In this document: piece by piece, positions 22,666 through 35,300 of the stretch
How positions within the stretch are numbered: the first letter of the stretch is position 1
How the letters are laid out: every line of letters begins with the position of its first letter
Assembly: GCF_022539315.1 (NCBI RefSeq)
Contig: NC_066313.1
Coordinates: 70,559,934 to 70,623,933 of the forward strand
Origin: Serinus canaria
Lineage: Eukaryota; Chordata; Aves; Passeriformes; Fringillidae
Direction of reading: 5' to 3'
DNA length: 64,000 bases
Notes under the pieces: generated by a model
The model's input: the letters and a program-made list of their open reading frames with translations, nothing else
Database searches by the model: none
What the model was told of the DNA's origin: nothing
Position numbers and translations under genes: made by a program

Positions 22666-25600
22666 ACTAGGGCTTAAGGATAGTCAAAGCATGTCTTTCA
22701 ACAATATTCCCTCTCACAAAGCACAATTCTTTCATCACAGTACACCAAGGGGACTACCCTGATGCCTGAAAGAGTCCATGTGATGTCTATGGTGTCAAAT
22801 GGCAATCAGGAAAACAAGATTATTATGTTTGTCCAGAGACAGTCCTCGGGAAAAAAACAAAAAAAAAGTGATTTCTCAAAGTTTGCTTTGCAGCCAGTAA
22901 AAAAATAAAAGTAGCTAAGGAAGAAATATAGGAATCCTCATTATTGTGTAACAGACAATATTCCCTACTCCCATGTTCTTGCAGTTTTTCATTCCCTCTT
23001 CCAATCCAAACTGACTTGTTTTTTCTGATTTTGTTGTTGTCCTTCTTTTTATGTTTCTATTTGTTTCCTCTGTCATTTATTACCTGTCTGGGTTCTATAA
23101 ATACAATTTTCTCACAATGATTGCATCTTCCTTTCTCAATTGTTTTTCATCTCTTTTATTCCATCTTCTAAATGTCCTGTAAGCCATGTAGTGTTTCAGC
23201 CTCTCTGAGTTGCTGTGCCTTTCATTATATCCTGTTGTTAAGAAGCGTGATGCAGGGTAAGTCACCTAGAACTTTCACTGACAGATACTGTGCAGACAGA
23301 TGAGAGTTTTTGCAGCACAGACAATGAGAAAAGAGGGAAACCTCCTCTCTCCTTACATAATTTTTGAAGCCAGGAGGAGGAATTAAAAACAACCCAACAG
23401 TCTTCCTGCAGTCTCTTGTGAATTATTGTGGAGCTGATATGAATGAAAAGTATAGAAGGAAACTTCAGATTACTGGTAGAATATTTTTTTCTTTTTTTTT
23501 ACTTCTTCCACTTACCTTGTGGTTACTTTTCATATCATCTGTCCCATTGCTTCACTTCCTCACAAAATAAATACCTCATATTTAGAAGCCCTGACTTAAA
23601 TTACTTTAACAAAACTTCTTAAGGATTTTTGAAACTTCTAATATGATCTCAATTTTATTTATAATTTCTTGAAGCTTTCATCATCTGTTGCTGACAACAC
23701 ATTAATATTGATACTTCTTGATGCTACATTTTCTAAAGTACTTAAAGTACATTATGCACATATTTTGATGAGTGCTGTGTGAGGAAGGAAAAAGTTAAAA
23801 GCATCAAGAAAATATGTTCATGAAAATTATAAAAATTGAGTTTGATCACTTAATTGATCATGATTTGTTGCATTACTATTGAATAAATCACTTTGGTTAG
23901 CCACTTATATCAATAAAAAGCAAAATTTTCTTTAAGGTTGAATGTTGTAAGTTTTAGGGTTTAGGTATTTATTTCAGGCCCAAGTCATAAAGGCAAAGAA
24001 AGTCAATGAAATAGACTAATGGTAGAAAAAAACTACATACAAAATGTATGGCTATTTAATGATTAATTGAAACACTGAAGTTTCTGCTACCACCTAAAAT
24101 ATTTTTTTAAAGACATATCAGAACATGTAGGAAATTTTTACATATAGTTGTAATCAAGATAGCATTTTCATTAAGAAGATAACACTTAAATATTTCAAAA
24201 TCTAAAGTATTTTCTCCTTAAAATCATCAGTTGAATTTTAAACTTGGAATTTATTTTGTAAGCCTGACCAGTTGTTCCTGTTTTTGTTTTTTTTTTTTTT
24301 CCTAATGATGAAATATCAAATATTTGTACCAAAAGCTTCCCACAAAGGAGGCTCAGTGGAACAAATAATACCACTATATTTGTTTGCCTTTTGATATTTT
24401 TAAAGATATTGTTATTTTTAAGGGAATTCTAGCAACTTCTGAAGTAGGTCTTTGATTTTCTGAACCAAATCCCCAGGATACAAATGGCAATGACTTACCT
24501 TGTTCTTTTCTTATACAAGTTAAATGTTTAAATATATTTTCATTTTCACACTCTTCTACATAAGTATTCCTTAGAGCAATGATGTCTGTGACACTAATTT
24601 TTTATGTGGTTTTCTTTATTCTCCCCTACCAGCAATAGTGTTTGGTTTCATCTATCCATTTATGCTGTTAAAAAGTGAGATCTCAAAATATCTTTATTTT
24701 ATCATTTGCTTTTACTGACATAAATGTGAAATCTCATACCTCTTACCCCATAAGATTCTATAGAAAAAAAGTTTGCAGACAGGGAAGATGTTCAGCAATA
24801 ACAAATGATATTCATATATAAAAGAAAGAGAAACAAGTGAATGAAATATTAAAGTAGATTTCACTGATAAATAAGTTTAAAAGAAAACAGTAGTTGAAAA
24901 AAGCTGACTACTGACAGACAGCTTTGTGCATTTAAGAAATTGAGTGTTTTCTATCCCAGTATTTTTCTGCTCTAGTAAAATAATTTTAATTTGGACTTTA
25001 GATAAAATGGCTCTAGTTCTCCAGGTTATGCTTAATTTAGTGGAGAAATAAATCTTCAGAAAACCAAGTTAGTGCCATGTTCCAGAGCAAATTATGTCTG
25101 AACAGCTTGAATCCAATTCCCACTATAGCTGCTTCTTTCACTACTTTTTTTCCACTGTCTCACTCTCCATCAGATTGTATTAAATAGGGAGCTGTGGACA
25201 GCTGGCATTTAAATGTCAGATACAAACAGCAAAGATTCCTCCTGGACCACAGAGTCTTTTACAGTGGTGTTTTCTAGTTTAGGCTGCTGAAAAGCTATCA
25301 CATCACAGACAAGCCACTCACCTATTCTCCAGCTGTGTGCCTGTTACTGAAGTAAAGGTTTTTCAGTTTCTTTCAGTGGGATTTTTGCCTGCATAGGAAA
25401 ACAGGCTAGAAAGCTTTGCTGATTACTTTATTTCTGACCCATACTTTTACCCATTTTCATACCCTGCCTCATACTTTTCAGATTTCATTATTGCTTTATG
25501 GAAGCTTTGTTATTAATCATTCCTGTAGACAAGCTATGTTTCCTACTCCATAAAACATTTTCAAGGATCATCTGAGATGACATGTGTTTGTCTCTAAATG

Positions 25601-26301
25601 GTTACAGGCAAGAAATACAATGTCAAGATCTTTACTGAGAGATTCATTATTTCTATTTACTTTCTGTAGCCACAATTATATCTTTGCCCTTTCCAGTGCA
25701 AACACGTTTCAAGACTGTGTGTAAAAGCCAGTATTACCCAGCAAGATTTAAACCTGAAAAATATTTTTAGTTATTTTTACATTTCTGTGAAAAAAGTTGC
25801 CTTCTTCTGTTTTGTGTTTTGGTTTCTGTTTTCAAAATTTCTGAGCTGAGGGGGGAAAAGACACCAATAATGAACAGAATTAAGTGTTTCAAATATAAAA
25901 CCAAACCACCCCCCACCCCAAAACCCTCTAATTATATATTTTGAATAAATTTCACACAGCCTCTAAGGTTCGGAGCTACAATTCAATGTCAAGTTTCCTG
26001 AAGCAGTCACAGGGTGAGACTACCACATTCTGCTAATTGTATCACATTAGGCATACTGCTAGTAGTATTAATAAGTGTGTCGAGCAATTCCTCTTGACAG
26101 CTTGCACCCAGGGCAGAGAAATACCAGTGGAAGCTAAAAGAGATCAACAGAAACGTTTTTTCATTAGAAAATCACTGAAACATTCTTCATTTCTTAGTGG
26201 CAGAATGAAACAATGGAGATAACTCTGAGAATGTTTACACTGCTAATGCAACCCATAATTTTAATGCATATATAATACAATTAAGGCATCCTAAATATTA
26301 C
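22666..26301. other. AT-rich DNA without recognised features
   Basis: No gene or known repeat was seen over 3.6 kb. T run at 24286-24300. The short plus frames at 23364-23570 and 26037-26222 look like chance. Confidence 0.5.
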
Positions 26302-26424
26302 CAACAAAACAACAACAACAATAATAATAATAATAATTATAATAAAAACAACAACATTACTACTGCTACTACTGCTGCTACTACTACTACTACTATCACT
26401 ACTAAAACTACTACTGCTGCTAAT
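26302..26424. repeat. Compound trinucleotide repeat (CAA, AAT, CTA)
   Basis: Blocks of (CAA)n at 26308-26320, (ATA)n at 26321-26335, a second CAA block near 26347-26355, and (CTA)n with CTG interruptions from 26360 to 26424. The motifs change by single substitutions along the array, as in microsatellites that mutate from one motif to another. Confidence 0.9.
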
Positions 26425-26504
26425 ATTTTGATGTCTGGGGCTAGTTCATTGCAAAGGTTCAAGCTCATAAGACATGTAATATAGTCTTTGTCGGTCCAAA
26501 AGGG

Positions 26505-26600
26505 AAAAAATATAATATAACAAATATAATAAAAATTATAATATCATATATCATATCATATCATTGATATAATTAATTATAATTATGTAATACTTAGATA
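26505..26600. repeat. AT-rich low-complexity with ATATC repeats
   Basis: Irregular TATAATA sequence followed by several copies of TCATA/ATATC and then TAATTATAAT. A low-complexity region, with no further signal. Confidence 0.75.
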
Positions 26601-26891
26601 CATAAAATTAGGCATCAGCTATCTTTGTATATGCAAATAAGGTATCTCTAAACTCCTCTTGCAGCAAATGAAGAATGGAAGTAGACTCAGTTGATCAAAA
26701 TCCTCCTGCCTCCTGCTGTAACAATTTATATCATCTGCATGGGGCTGTAAACTATTACAATGGATGTCAGAGAGATCATCAATCTTCTGGACTGATGATT
26801 GGATTCCAGGTAAGATACCCCAGGATATTTCAGGTATTATGAGAGAACTTCATGTGAGCAACTTAACCATATTTTTAATTAACACAGAGCA

Positions 26892-27960
26892 AATCACAGA
26901 CTCACAGAATGGTAAGGTTGGAAGGGACCACAGCAGGTCATCTGAGCCAACATCCCTGATCATCCTGGAGCATATGGCACAGAACTGTGTCCAGCTGAAC
27001 GTCTCCTGTGAGGGAGATTCCCCCAACTCTCTGGGCAATCTGTTCCAGTGGAGGGTCACTCACACAATAAAGTTTTTCCTCATGCTCAATTGGAGGTTTC
27101 TCTGCACCAGTATCTGTCCATTGCCTCTTGTCCTATTGTATGCCACCACCAAGAAGATCCCAATCTTCCCCTTGATACCCTCCCTTCAGATACTTAGACA
27201 TTGCTGAGGTCCCTTCACAATCTTGGCATTCTCATGTCTTGAGAATGAATAGGCCCAGCTCCCTCAGCCTATCCTCAAGAAAAGATGCTCATAAGAAGGA
27301 AGCTTCAGTCCCTCAGTCATCTTTGTTACCCTCCATTGGACCCACTCTAGAAGCTCCAGGTGTCTCTTGCACGGAGGAACCCAGAATTTGACACAGCACT
27401 CCAGATGTGGCCTCACTAGAGCTGAGTAGAGGGGCAGGATCACCGCTCTTGATCTGCTAGCAAAGATCTTCCTAAAGTACACAAGAGCACCATTGTCCTT
27501 CTTGGCCCCAAGGTCACACTGCTGCCTCATGGACAGCTTGTAGGTCCTTTTACCAGCATCTGTAGGAACTTCTCAGCAGAGCTGCTTTCCAGCAGGTTGG
27601 CCCCAGCCTATACTGGTGCATGGGGTTATTCTTCCCCAAGTGCAGGACCTTGCATTTGCCTCTGTTGAATTTCAATTATTTTTTGCCCATTTCTCAAAAA
27701 TGTTGAGGTCCCTCTGAAGGGCTTAGCAGCCCTCTGGGCTATTGGCCACTCCTCACAAGTTTGTATCATCAGAGAACTTGCTGAGGAGGCATCTGTCCTT
27801 TCATCCGAGCCATTTGTGGTTAAGTTAAATGATACCGAACACCACTAGTGACAGGCTTCCAACACTGTGACTTCCATCACTGATTACAACCTCCTGATAA
27901 CTACCATTAAGCCAGTTCTCAATTCACCTCACTGTCCACACATCTAGTCCATAACATATA
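26892..27960 (-). mobile_element. CR1 LINE with reverse transcriptase C-terminus
   Basis: It begins with the inverted CR1 3' terminus (AATCACAGACTCACAGAATG, then GGTTGGAAGGGACCACAG) and runs for about 1.07 kb. On the minus strand the frame 27530-27264 (88 codons) carries the hallmark peptide of the CR1 ORF2 C-terminal region: ILPLYSALVRPHLECCVKFW, followed by LLEWVQWRVTKMTEGL. Upstream in the element (to the right) the non-coding-strand words GCAGGACCTTGCATTTGCC, TGAGGTCCCTCTGAAGGG and AACACCACTAGTGACAGG are also CR1. The coding frame is broken beyond these 88 codons. The 147-codon plus frame at 26764-27207 is antisense and spurious. CR1 identity fades near 27960. Confidence 0.9.
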
Positions 27961-28470
27961 TGGGATGCCTATGTTTTTGTAGAATGGAAATCAGATGTCA
28001 GGCTGGCCATGAAGGTGGTGTCTACAGTGTATCACACAGTGGAAGGCACCAAGTTGCTATTATGACTGGTAAAGATCTAGAACAATTCATTTCTTTAAGT
28101 ACAGAAGTACAGTTCCATTTAAATTCCTATACTTATATCTCCTTCAGCTGCTGATTCAGAAGGGCATGGTCTCCCTAAAGGCTGTCAATACTGAGAGCCT
28201 CATACAGATTCCTCAGATAACTAAGAGAGTTTCAGATTACACTACAAATCTCTTTGACAAATGAATTGATCTCATAGTCAGTAAAGTCAATGGAGAGTTA
28301 CACATTTGTTTTAAAATAGCTGTTTATTTTAGGGTGAGGTGAGTCAATTGAGTGTATTGATTAGCCCATCTCTATGGGAATTGACACAGCTAACTCAGCT
28401 GAAGTCACTAGCATGGTGTACACCAAGAGTCCATACAGTTACCTGCACCTGGGTTCTTGATGTGTCCTAG
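27961..28470. other. Unrecognised DNA between CR1 and satellite
   Basis: No confident CR1 match remains. It contains one member (28376-28401) of an inverted, dispersed 26-bp repeat whose partner lies at 30665-30690. Confidence 0.4.
28376..28401 (+). repeat. 26-bp dispersed inverted repeat, left copy
   Basis: This 26-mer, containing GACACAGCTAACTCA, matches the reverse complement of 30665-30690 at 24 of 26 positions. The neighbouring sequence shows no further clear similarity. Possibly the conserved core of an old interspersed repeat. Confidence 0.7.
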
Positions 28471-28688
28471 GATGTTATGTTATATATGTTATGTTATGTT
28501 ATGTTATGTTATGTTATGTTATGTTATGTTATGTTATGTTATGTTATGTTATGTTATGTTATGTTGTGTTGTGTTGTGTTGTGTTATGTTGTTATGTTGT
28601 GTTATGTTGTGCTATGCTATGTTATGTTATGTTATGTTATGTTATGTTATGTTATGTTATGTTATGTTATGTTATGTTATGTTATGTT
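28471..28688. repeat. (TTATG)n pentanucleotide satellite, 218 bp
   Basis: Forty-odd TTATG units run from about 28471 to 28688. The middle (28564-28615) is interrupted by TTGTG variants and small phase changes, leaving two nearly pure flanking arrays. All three plus frames are open, giving M-L-C-Y-V repeats. These are artefacts of the five-base period and not proteins. Confidence 0.97.
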
Positions 28689-30664
28689 CACCTGTTGCTT
28701 CTGGAAGGCAAGAGTATCACAGATCCTGTGTCATATCTTTCCTACCTTCACTGGTGCTCTAGATGTCTGGGGTTATTTGAGCTGCCATTATATGCTTAGG
28801 TGTGGAGGGGTGAAACAAATTCTTTAAGCTCATGAAACATAATTCCCATGCAATCTGTCGGCTAATTTTGGTCTCAAGATCTTCTTTTATGAAAAGTTCC
28901 TTTTTTCACATTTGATAAGCTCTCCTTTCTTTTTTTATTTCTTTTTGGATCTTTTAAAATGTTTTCACTTAATTATGAACAGTTGGGAGGTTCTGCTTAA
29001 CTGGAAGGGAACAGCAATTGCTCCATGAAATGGGCCAAAGGCAAGCCTTTTCACAACACAGGCAGGAACAGCAACCTTGCCAACAGAGCTATAGTCCCTG
29101 AGCTTAAAAGAAACTCCAGGACTTCCAGGCAAAAGGTATTTTCAGGTGAGACTTATCGTGGCATGTAATACCTGTGTAGGTAAAGAGAGGCCTATATAGG
29201 TGGACATAATAATCAGAAGTTCCTGACAGCAACAATGAATAAATATTGCTCTATTTACTCTATCAAGTGTACAAAAAACTATATAAAAATTGATGCTTTA
29301 AGGTAAGAATTAAAAAAAATATTTAAGTAGAACAAATTATTTCTGTCACGTCTAGATTTAAATTTGTTGATCAGTTTAGCTGAGTACTATCTTTGGAAAA
29401 ATCAACTCTGATATTCAGAGTTGGAAATAATGACCCATAATCTACTTTATCATTTCCTCACAAAATTTTGTGACTTGCTAGTAATTACAGTCACCATGTC
29501 ATCTGTCAACTGAAAATCTGAACAGGTTCCTTTTGTGTACTGGCAAAGAGACCAGGCAGACTAGCCCAAATCAGCAAAAATGGCAATACACATGTATGCT
29601 CTTAGGCAACTACTTCATTAATTGAATACATAACCATCTGGTACAATTGCACCTTAGGTAAGTCTCATATTGTCATCCATTATTTCATACCTCTAAATTG
29701 AAAAGTATATTAATATGGAGCAAAAGTCACTCCACAAAATCATATTAATCCTCACCAATGACAGCTACATTCATCTATAGTTCCTATAATCTCATTGCAT
29801 TTTTTTATGAAGGTCTCATTTTATTATGAATTGTATTGTGCTTCATTTTCTCTTAGAAGAAACAAGATCATAGAAGGGTATAGAAGCAGTAATTCTTCAT
29901 TAAAAACTATTTTTTTACCAAAAAATCATTATCTAGAGATTTAATGGTCATTTTATGTATTTTTCTGAAACAAAAAGAAAGAGAAAAACAGGTAAGGGTT
30001 TAGTTTATGAGTCAGTTCAACCAAAATCTTTTCTCTATGGGTATAATCAAGCATTTGAGCCTTGCAGCTTCAATTTTCAAAAGTTATCAAGACCCAGATG
30101 TAAAAAAACTCTGAGAAACCTGCTCTGATCTGCTCTTATCTGAGAGGTGACTACTCAAGTTTTTCCTGGAAATCTGATAAATATCCAATTTTAAATGTTT
30201 CAGGCATGATTTCTTTGCTATTTTTGTTTTGTAAGGTTTTTTTTTTTTTTATAAAATTACTTTTCAGAGCAGTCAGCCCATATTTAATTTGTATATATTT
30301 TATGTTTTCTAAATGTTTTTTTTTTCATTCATATATAAACAATATTAAGCCTCTATTAGTTTTGCTTTTTGTATTATAGAAAAGCTAGAAATTATTGATT
30401 CATCTCGGCTCTTCAGCTATTTTTCATATTTCATGTGCAATAGCAAAAGCTTTCTGGAGTAATGACCTTTAGTTTACAGTCCTTCCATGTATAAAAATAA
30501 AAACATTTGAAATAATATTTAATATGAAAGAGTGTTGGGTTCAATTAAGTTCCTTGAGAGTGACATAGACTATGTGACGTCTTTAAATCAGAGTACCCAG
30601 TTGTGGTGCTGAAGTATATTTCTGAACTATTTTCTCACTTTTAAGAACACAACAAGGATTCTCT

Positions 30665-30690
30665 CAACTGAGTTAGCTGTGTCAACTCCC
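30665..30690 (-). repeat. 26-bp dispersed inverted repeat, right copy
   Basis: Reverse-complement partner of 28376-28401, with 2 mismatches in 26 and 2.3 kb between the copies. The core is TGAGTTAGCTGTGTC. Confidence 0.7.
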
Positions 30691-31354
30691 ACAAGGTTTG
30701 TTTATAAGGGTTTTTTGCAGAGAATATAATGTAAAAGAATAAATAAATGAAGGGGTGACCGTGCTTTTAACAGTTATCTGAGAAATGAAATTTGGAGTAA
30801 AAATATAGGCTGTATACTCTTTTTAACAAATCATCACTAAAGTGGCAACAACACTTCTTACTGAAGAAATTGATGCAATAGGAACAAGATTACTGAAAAA
30901 GAGAAAAAAATAACCCTTTAAATATATTAGAATTCTTCAGTACATTTGATTTTTGCTTCCAAAGAAAAGATATTATAAGTGTACTGCATCTGGCCGGGAT
31001 GGAGCTAGCTTCATGGGAGTCTGTATAGTTCTCTGGTTTTGGACATGTGTCTACAAAATTGAAAGTTGATAACACACTAATTCTTTTGCTATTGTTGCAT
31101 TATTCTTGCTCAAGGCTTTATGTTTTTCTCAGAGAGAAGTCTGGAGATGGGCAAGTTAGGAGGGGACAGAGCTGGAACTGTGACATGAATTAATTGTCTG
31201 AAGGGGTGTTCCACAACATATGATGCCATGCTCAGTGATAAACCTAAAGCAGAGAAAGAATAGGAAGTAGGGAGCAGGGTGTTGTCTCAATAGCTGGCCA
31301 TTGCTCAGAGACTGGCTGGGCATCAGTCTGAGGAATTGCCTGATATTTCCTACG

Positions 31355-31380
31355 TTTTTTTTCTTTTTTTTTTTTTTTTT
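31355..31380. repeat. T-rich tract (T8-C-T17)
   Basis: Eight T, one C, then seventeen T, ending at 31380. Simple sequence that makes the minus frame 31156-31392 start with a lysine run, so that frame is spurious. Confidence 0.95.
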
Positions 31381-31884
31381 ACTTTCCTTCATCCATTAAC
31401 CATCTTTGCATTAACTTATCAACTCAAAAGTTTTCTCATATGTCCAGCAGGACGCAGTGAACAAGGAGCTGTGTGGCTGCTTGATTGGCTTGGGTCAACC
31501 CATCACCATGAGGATAAAATTCAATTTTATAAACAATAATTATTACAAGTTTTACTAATTATTTTCTGTTCTGAACCAACAGAACATGCATATATGCACA
31601 TATATATATATATTGCAATATGCATATGATGTATATGTGTACGTATATAGAATTTTTTTTTCCTCTTACTGTTTCCTAGAAATTGTTTCCCCTTATTATT
31701 TCCCATAAAACAAAGAATGAAAAATGCTGCTTCAAATATTGGCACATACTTCTCTTTCACAATTGATGCTGCCTGGTACACAATTTAGACTGATGAATTT
31801 TACACTACATCTTACTTTTGAGACACTGATAATCTGTACAATAAGAGGAAAACTCAGCTGGTTAAAATTGAGTTACTGACACAC

Positions 31885-32378
31885 TGTGCTGGTTTGGGCT
31901 GGTGTAGAGTAAATTTTTGCCACAATGGCTAGAATGGGCTGTGGTTTTGATTTTTGCTGAGCATAAGGTTAACAACACAGAGTTGCTTTTGATATTGCTG
32001 AGCAGGGCTTGCACAGAGCCAAGGCCTTTTCTGCTTTCCATACTGTCACACTGGGGAGGAAGTTGAGGTTGCATGGGAGGTTGGGGCAGTCAGGACAGGA
32101 GACCCAAACTAATCAAAGGGATATTCCAGACCATATGACATCATGCTCAGCATATAAAGAAGGGGAGAAGAAGGAGTAAATGTGTGGGACCTTTGGAGTG
32201 ATGACATTTGTTTTCCCAAGCACTGTTATGTGTGGTGGGGCCCAGCGCTCCTGGAGGAGGCTGAACACCTGGGACTCCAGGTGTATTTAGAGAACAGAAT
32301 GTCACGTTTACACTCAGAGAACAGCAGTGAATAAAGGCATCTCTTATTTCAGTGAGATTGGAATTTTAGCCCTGTCAT
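31885..32378 (+). mobile_element. Solo ERV LTR, plus orientation, divergent 3' part
   Basis: It starts TGTGCTGGTTTGGGCTGG. It is clearly related to the LTR at 60756-61353 through shared words: TTGCACAGA-CCAAGG, AATCAAAGGGATATTCC-GACCATATGACATCATGCTC, the TATA box CATATAAAG (TATAAAG at 32153-32159), and GGCTGAACACCTGGG. After about 32275 it differs: an AATAAA at 32333-32338 (GTGAATAAAGG) stands where the relative has a different, longer end. It is therefore either another subfamily or a recombinant LTR. The right end near 32378 is uncertain and no target duplication is clear. It is a promoter-bearing element with no adjacent viral genes. Confidence 0.75.
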
Positions 32379-35300
32379 TTCAGCCAGTGTTTTACACTCA
32401 GGTAGAGATATTTTGTGTTTTCCTTAAAAAACAGTAATAAAAGCCTTACAGTTAAAATGTGAGACTTTATATTTTGTGAAATGCTAGTTGACTTATTGAC
32501 ATCTGAAGGATTTCTTTCATGTTTACGTGCTGTTTTAAACAAAGTAAAATTCTTTAGGCCCTGTTTTACACATGCTGTGCTTTTACCTATTAATTTTAAG
32601 AATTTCTGAAAACAGACCATCTGTGTTCTGTCTTGTTGCCATGGAGTCTCTTTTCTGCACTAGGAAAATAAATTATTGTTTAAAAGAGAAGGTGCTTGTC
32701 AAAGTACAAGCAAAATTACCCGTAGATCTAATATCATTAGATCAGAAAACTTTAGAGCAAAAGAGAAGGGTTTTTAAAATTATTTATGTTGTTCATCTAA
32801 AAGCTGGACTTTCTCATTAACTAAATAATTTCATTCAAATAGCTCTGCCTATACTGGATACCTGGGCAGCCTCTGCAGTAAAACAAACATTCTCGGGCTT
32901 TGGTATTAATGCCCAGTGGAATTAGGTTCAGGATTTCAATGTGTGTGATCTGCACTGACAATACAAGTGTATCAACCATGAATCAGAGAGAATGAAATGC
33001 ATGTTATTCAGAGAAAAACTTTGTAGAGCAACATGCATGACCGAGATAAGAGCAAGAAGAGAAATTATTTCTCTAATTGGCCAACAAGGTTAAAGTTGAA
33101 GGCTTTAGAGTGCCTAGGATGACTTTAGATCTCTGGAGAATAGCAGGGGACTACTGCAAATGGTAGTTCTAGGATCTTTAAGCCATATTTCAAATGTCCA
33201 AGCAGTTAATTTTGAAGGCCACCTCTCTCCAAAGTGACACAGTTAAAATTAATTTAGGTCATATGTATGCAGACAATCTCACATGGTCTGAAAACAGCTA
33301 CAAGTCTGTAGGAAGGGGATGGCAATATCTGTGCTTACAGAACGAATAGTGCTTCCCTGGGATAACCTCAAGGGTACAATGCTAAGGGCTACACTTAGCT
33401 CATGGAAATCATATCCTTAATTTCAAGAAGCCGATGACATAAGTAAGATCAAAATTTTAACTCATATTAAAAAAAGAGATTTATTATATTGGAAAACAAC
33501 TATAAGTGAAGTGACAAAGTAAATAAAATTTCAGGGCATTAGTTTGGGTTGGTTTTGTTTTTTGAGTTTTTTTGGTTTTTTTTTTAATTAAAGATTATGA
33601 AAATTGCTAAGGACAGCAGCAGGTATTAGACATGAACTTAAAATTATATCTACCATAGTTAAAAACCAGCATCATTTTAAACTTCTATAAAGCAAAAATC
33701 ATCAGATTTGATCTACAGTAACTTACCTTTATGACACTAAATTGAATGGTTTATTTAGTTGCTTTTATCAATTGCCTTTTATTAAATATTTATGTTTCAA
33801 CAATTCTCTATCCAATACAACTAAAGTTATACATGACAGCTCCTAAAAGCTTAAACAGCATATCATAAATAAGAAATATTTAAAATAATGAGAAGAAGGT
33901 GCAGTTACTTAGATGTCATTGATTTCCCCAAGATACCTGGGTCAGGTAAAATTTTTAGGAAAGAAAATTAGTAATTATGTGAAATTTTAACAAGAGTCAC
34001 TATTCATCTTGAACCAATTTAGTGTCACAGAAATTAGAATGAAAAAAGAAAGAAATCTGAAGGCCAGTGAAACAAGTGTAAAGGAATGCAAAGTAAGGGT
34101 AGACTCTCTACTAGATATGAACCAGGACCTTGTATAAATTAAACTCAATATATATAAAATATAGCTAAATAGCATGCTATTCATTCTGCTCATTCATTTT
34201 ACCTTGTATTAAATGTAATGCTCTTTGAAATCTGTCACTTGCCTTGTACTGTTCTATTGCAAAGGTATTCATTAATTGGTGTATACTTCTTTGTAAAACA
34301 TATAAAGTATTTTGTTATTTTTGGAGAAAAACACATGGCATAGTTGATTAATATTCATGCTAACATTTACAGCCACAAAGAGAATGAACTGCAGAAGAGA
34401 GATAGACTATAACAGTGTAAACCAGCATTTTAATATTCTTTCCCAGTGACTAAGTACATACCACTAAACTTATGATTATAGTGCCAGAGCAAAAGGATAA
34501 TTGATTCAAAAGTCAAGTTGTAATTGAGTTTTAAGGGATTTTTTACCATGTAGAATTCAAAGCAGAGCTTCACATACTATGTGACACTTCGGAAAAGTTG
34601 AAATTTTGTCAGCTATTAGATCAGCCTGGTAATTAAGATTCAATTTGAGCCCTACATTAGGGAATCTCATGGAATTTATTGACTAAAATGAAACTGCTTC
34701 AAGGCAGAACGAAATTAGAATGTCTCAAATCACTTGTAAAGGTTGGGAATCTAAATTGTGAAATACCATTATAATTAAGAGCTGCTGGTGACATGCTTGC
34801 TGGTGCATCCATCAATTCCATTTCCTCATGACTGACTTAGTATACTCACTTAATTGCAAGTCCTGACTTTTTCTTTTTTTTTTCCCCTAGAGGCGCTATG
34901 AAGATATGGAGCATTAAGGAAGCATCAGCAATATTAAACATTCAGAGAAGTCTGTATCTCTGTTTTTTGAAGTAACTCTTTGTTGGAAGATACCTTTCCA
35001 AAATCTGGAAAGATATGGGCTCAGTTTTCTGTTGGTTTGATTCTTCTACTTACTGTTTTATGTGTCAAAGCAAGTATTCTCAATATTATCAATATTATGG
35101 CAGTGTCTTTTAGTTTGTTTATGATTGATACGCTTTGAAATTATTATAGAAAACAGTATCTTCTATGAATCAATAAGAAAAATTCTTGTTTAAACTCAAT
35201 CTGGCAGCTAATATTCACAGGCTACTGAGATAATGGAAGAAGTAGCCCCCAGAAGTAGCCTTCAGAGAAAAGCATCTACTTCCATGTAGGAGAAACAGAC

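Larger units (their letters stand above)
28689..31884. other. AT-rich DNA without supported gene
   Basis: No repeat family recognised apart from the 26-bp inverted copy at 30665-30690 and T-rich tracts at 30237-30250 and 31355-31380. A small TATATG/CA low-complexity patch lies at 31588-31650. Confidence 0.5.

Noticed and set aside
26764..27207. 147-codon plus frame
   Set aside because: Its right two-thirds is antisense to the CR1 3' end starting at 26892, and the rest has no recognisable content.
28457..28827. Three overlapping frames of about 100 codons with M-L-C-Y-V repeats
   Set aside because: They are translations of the TTATG satellite in its different phases.
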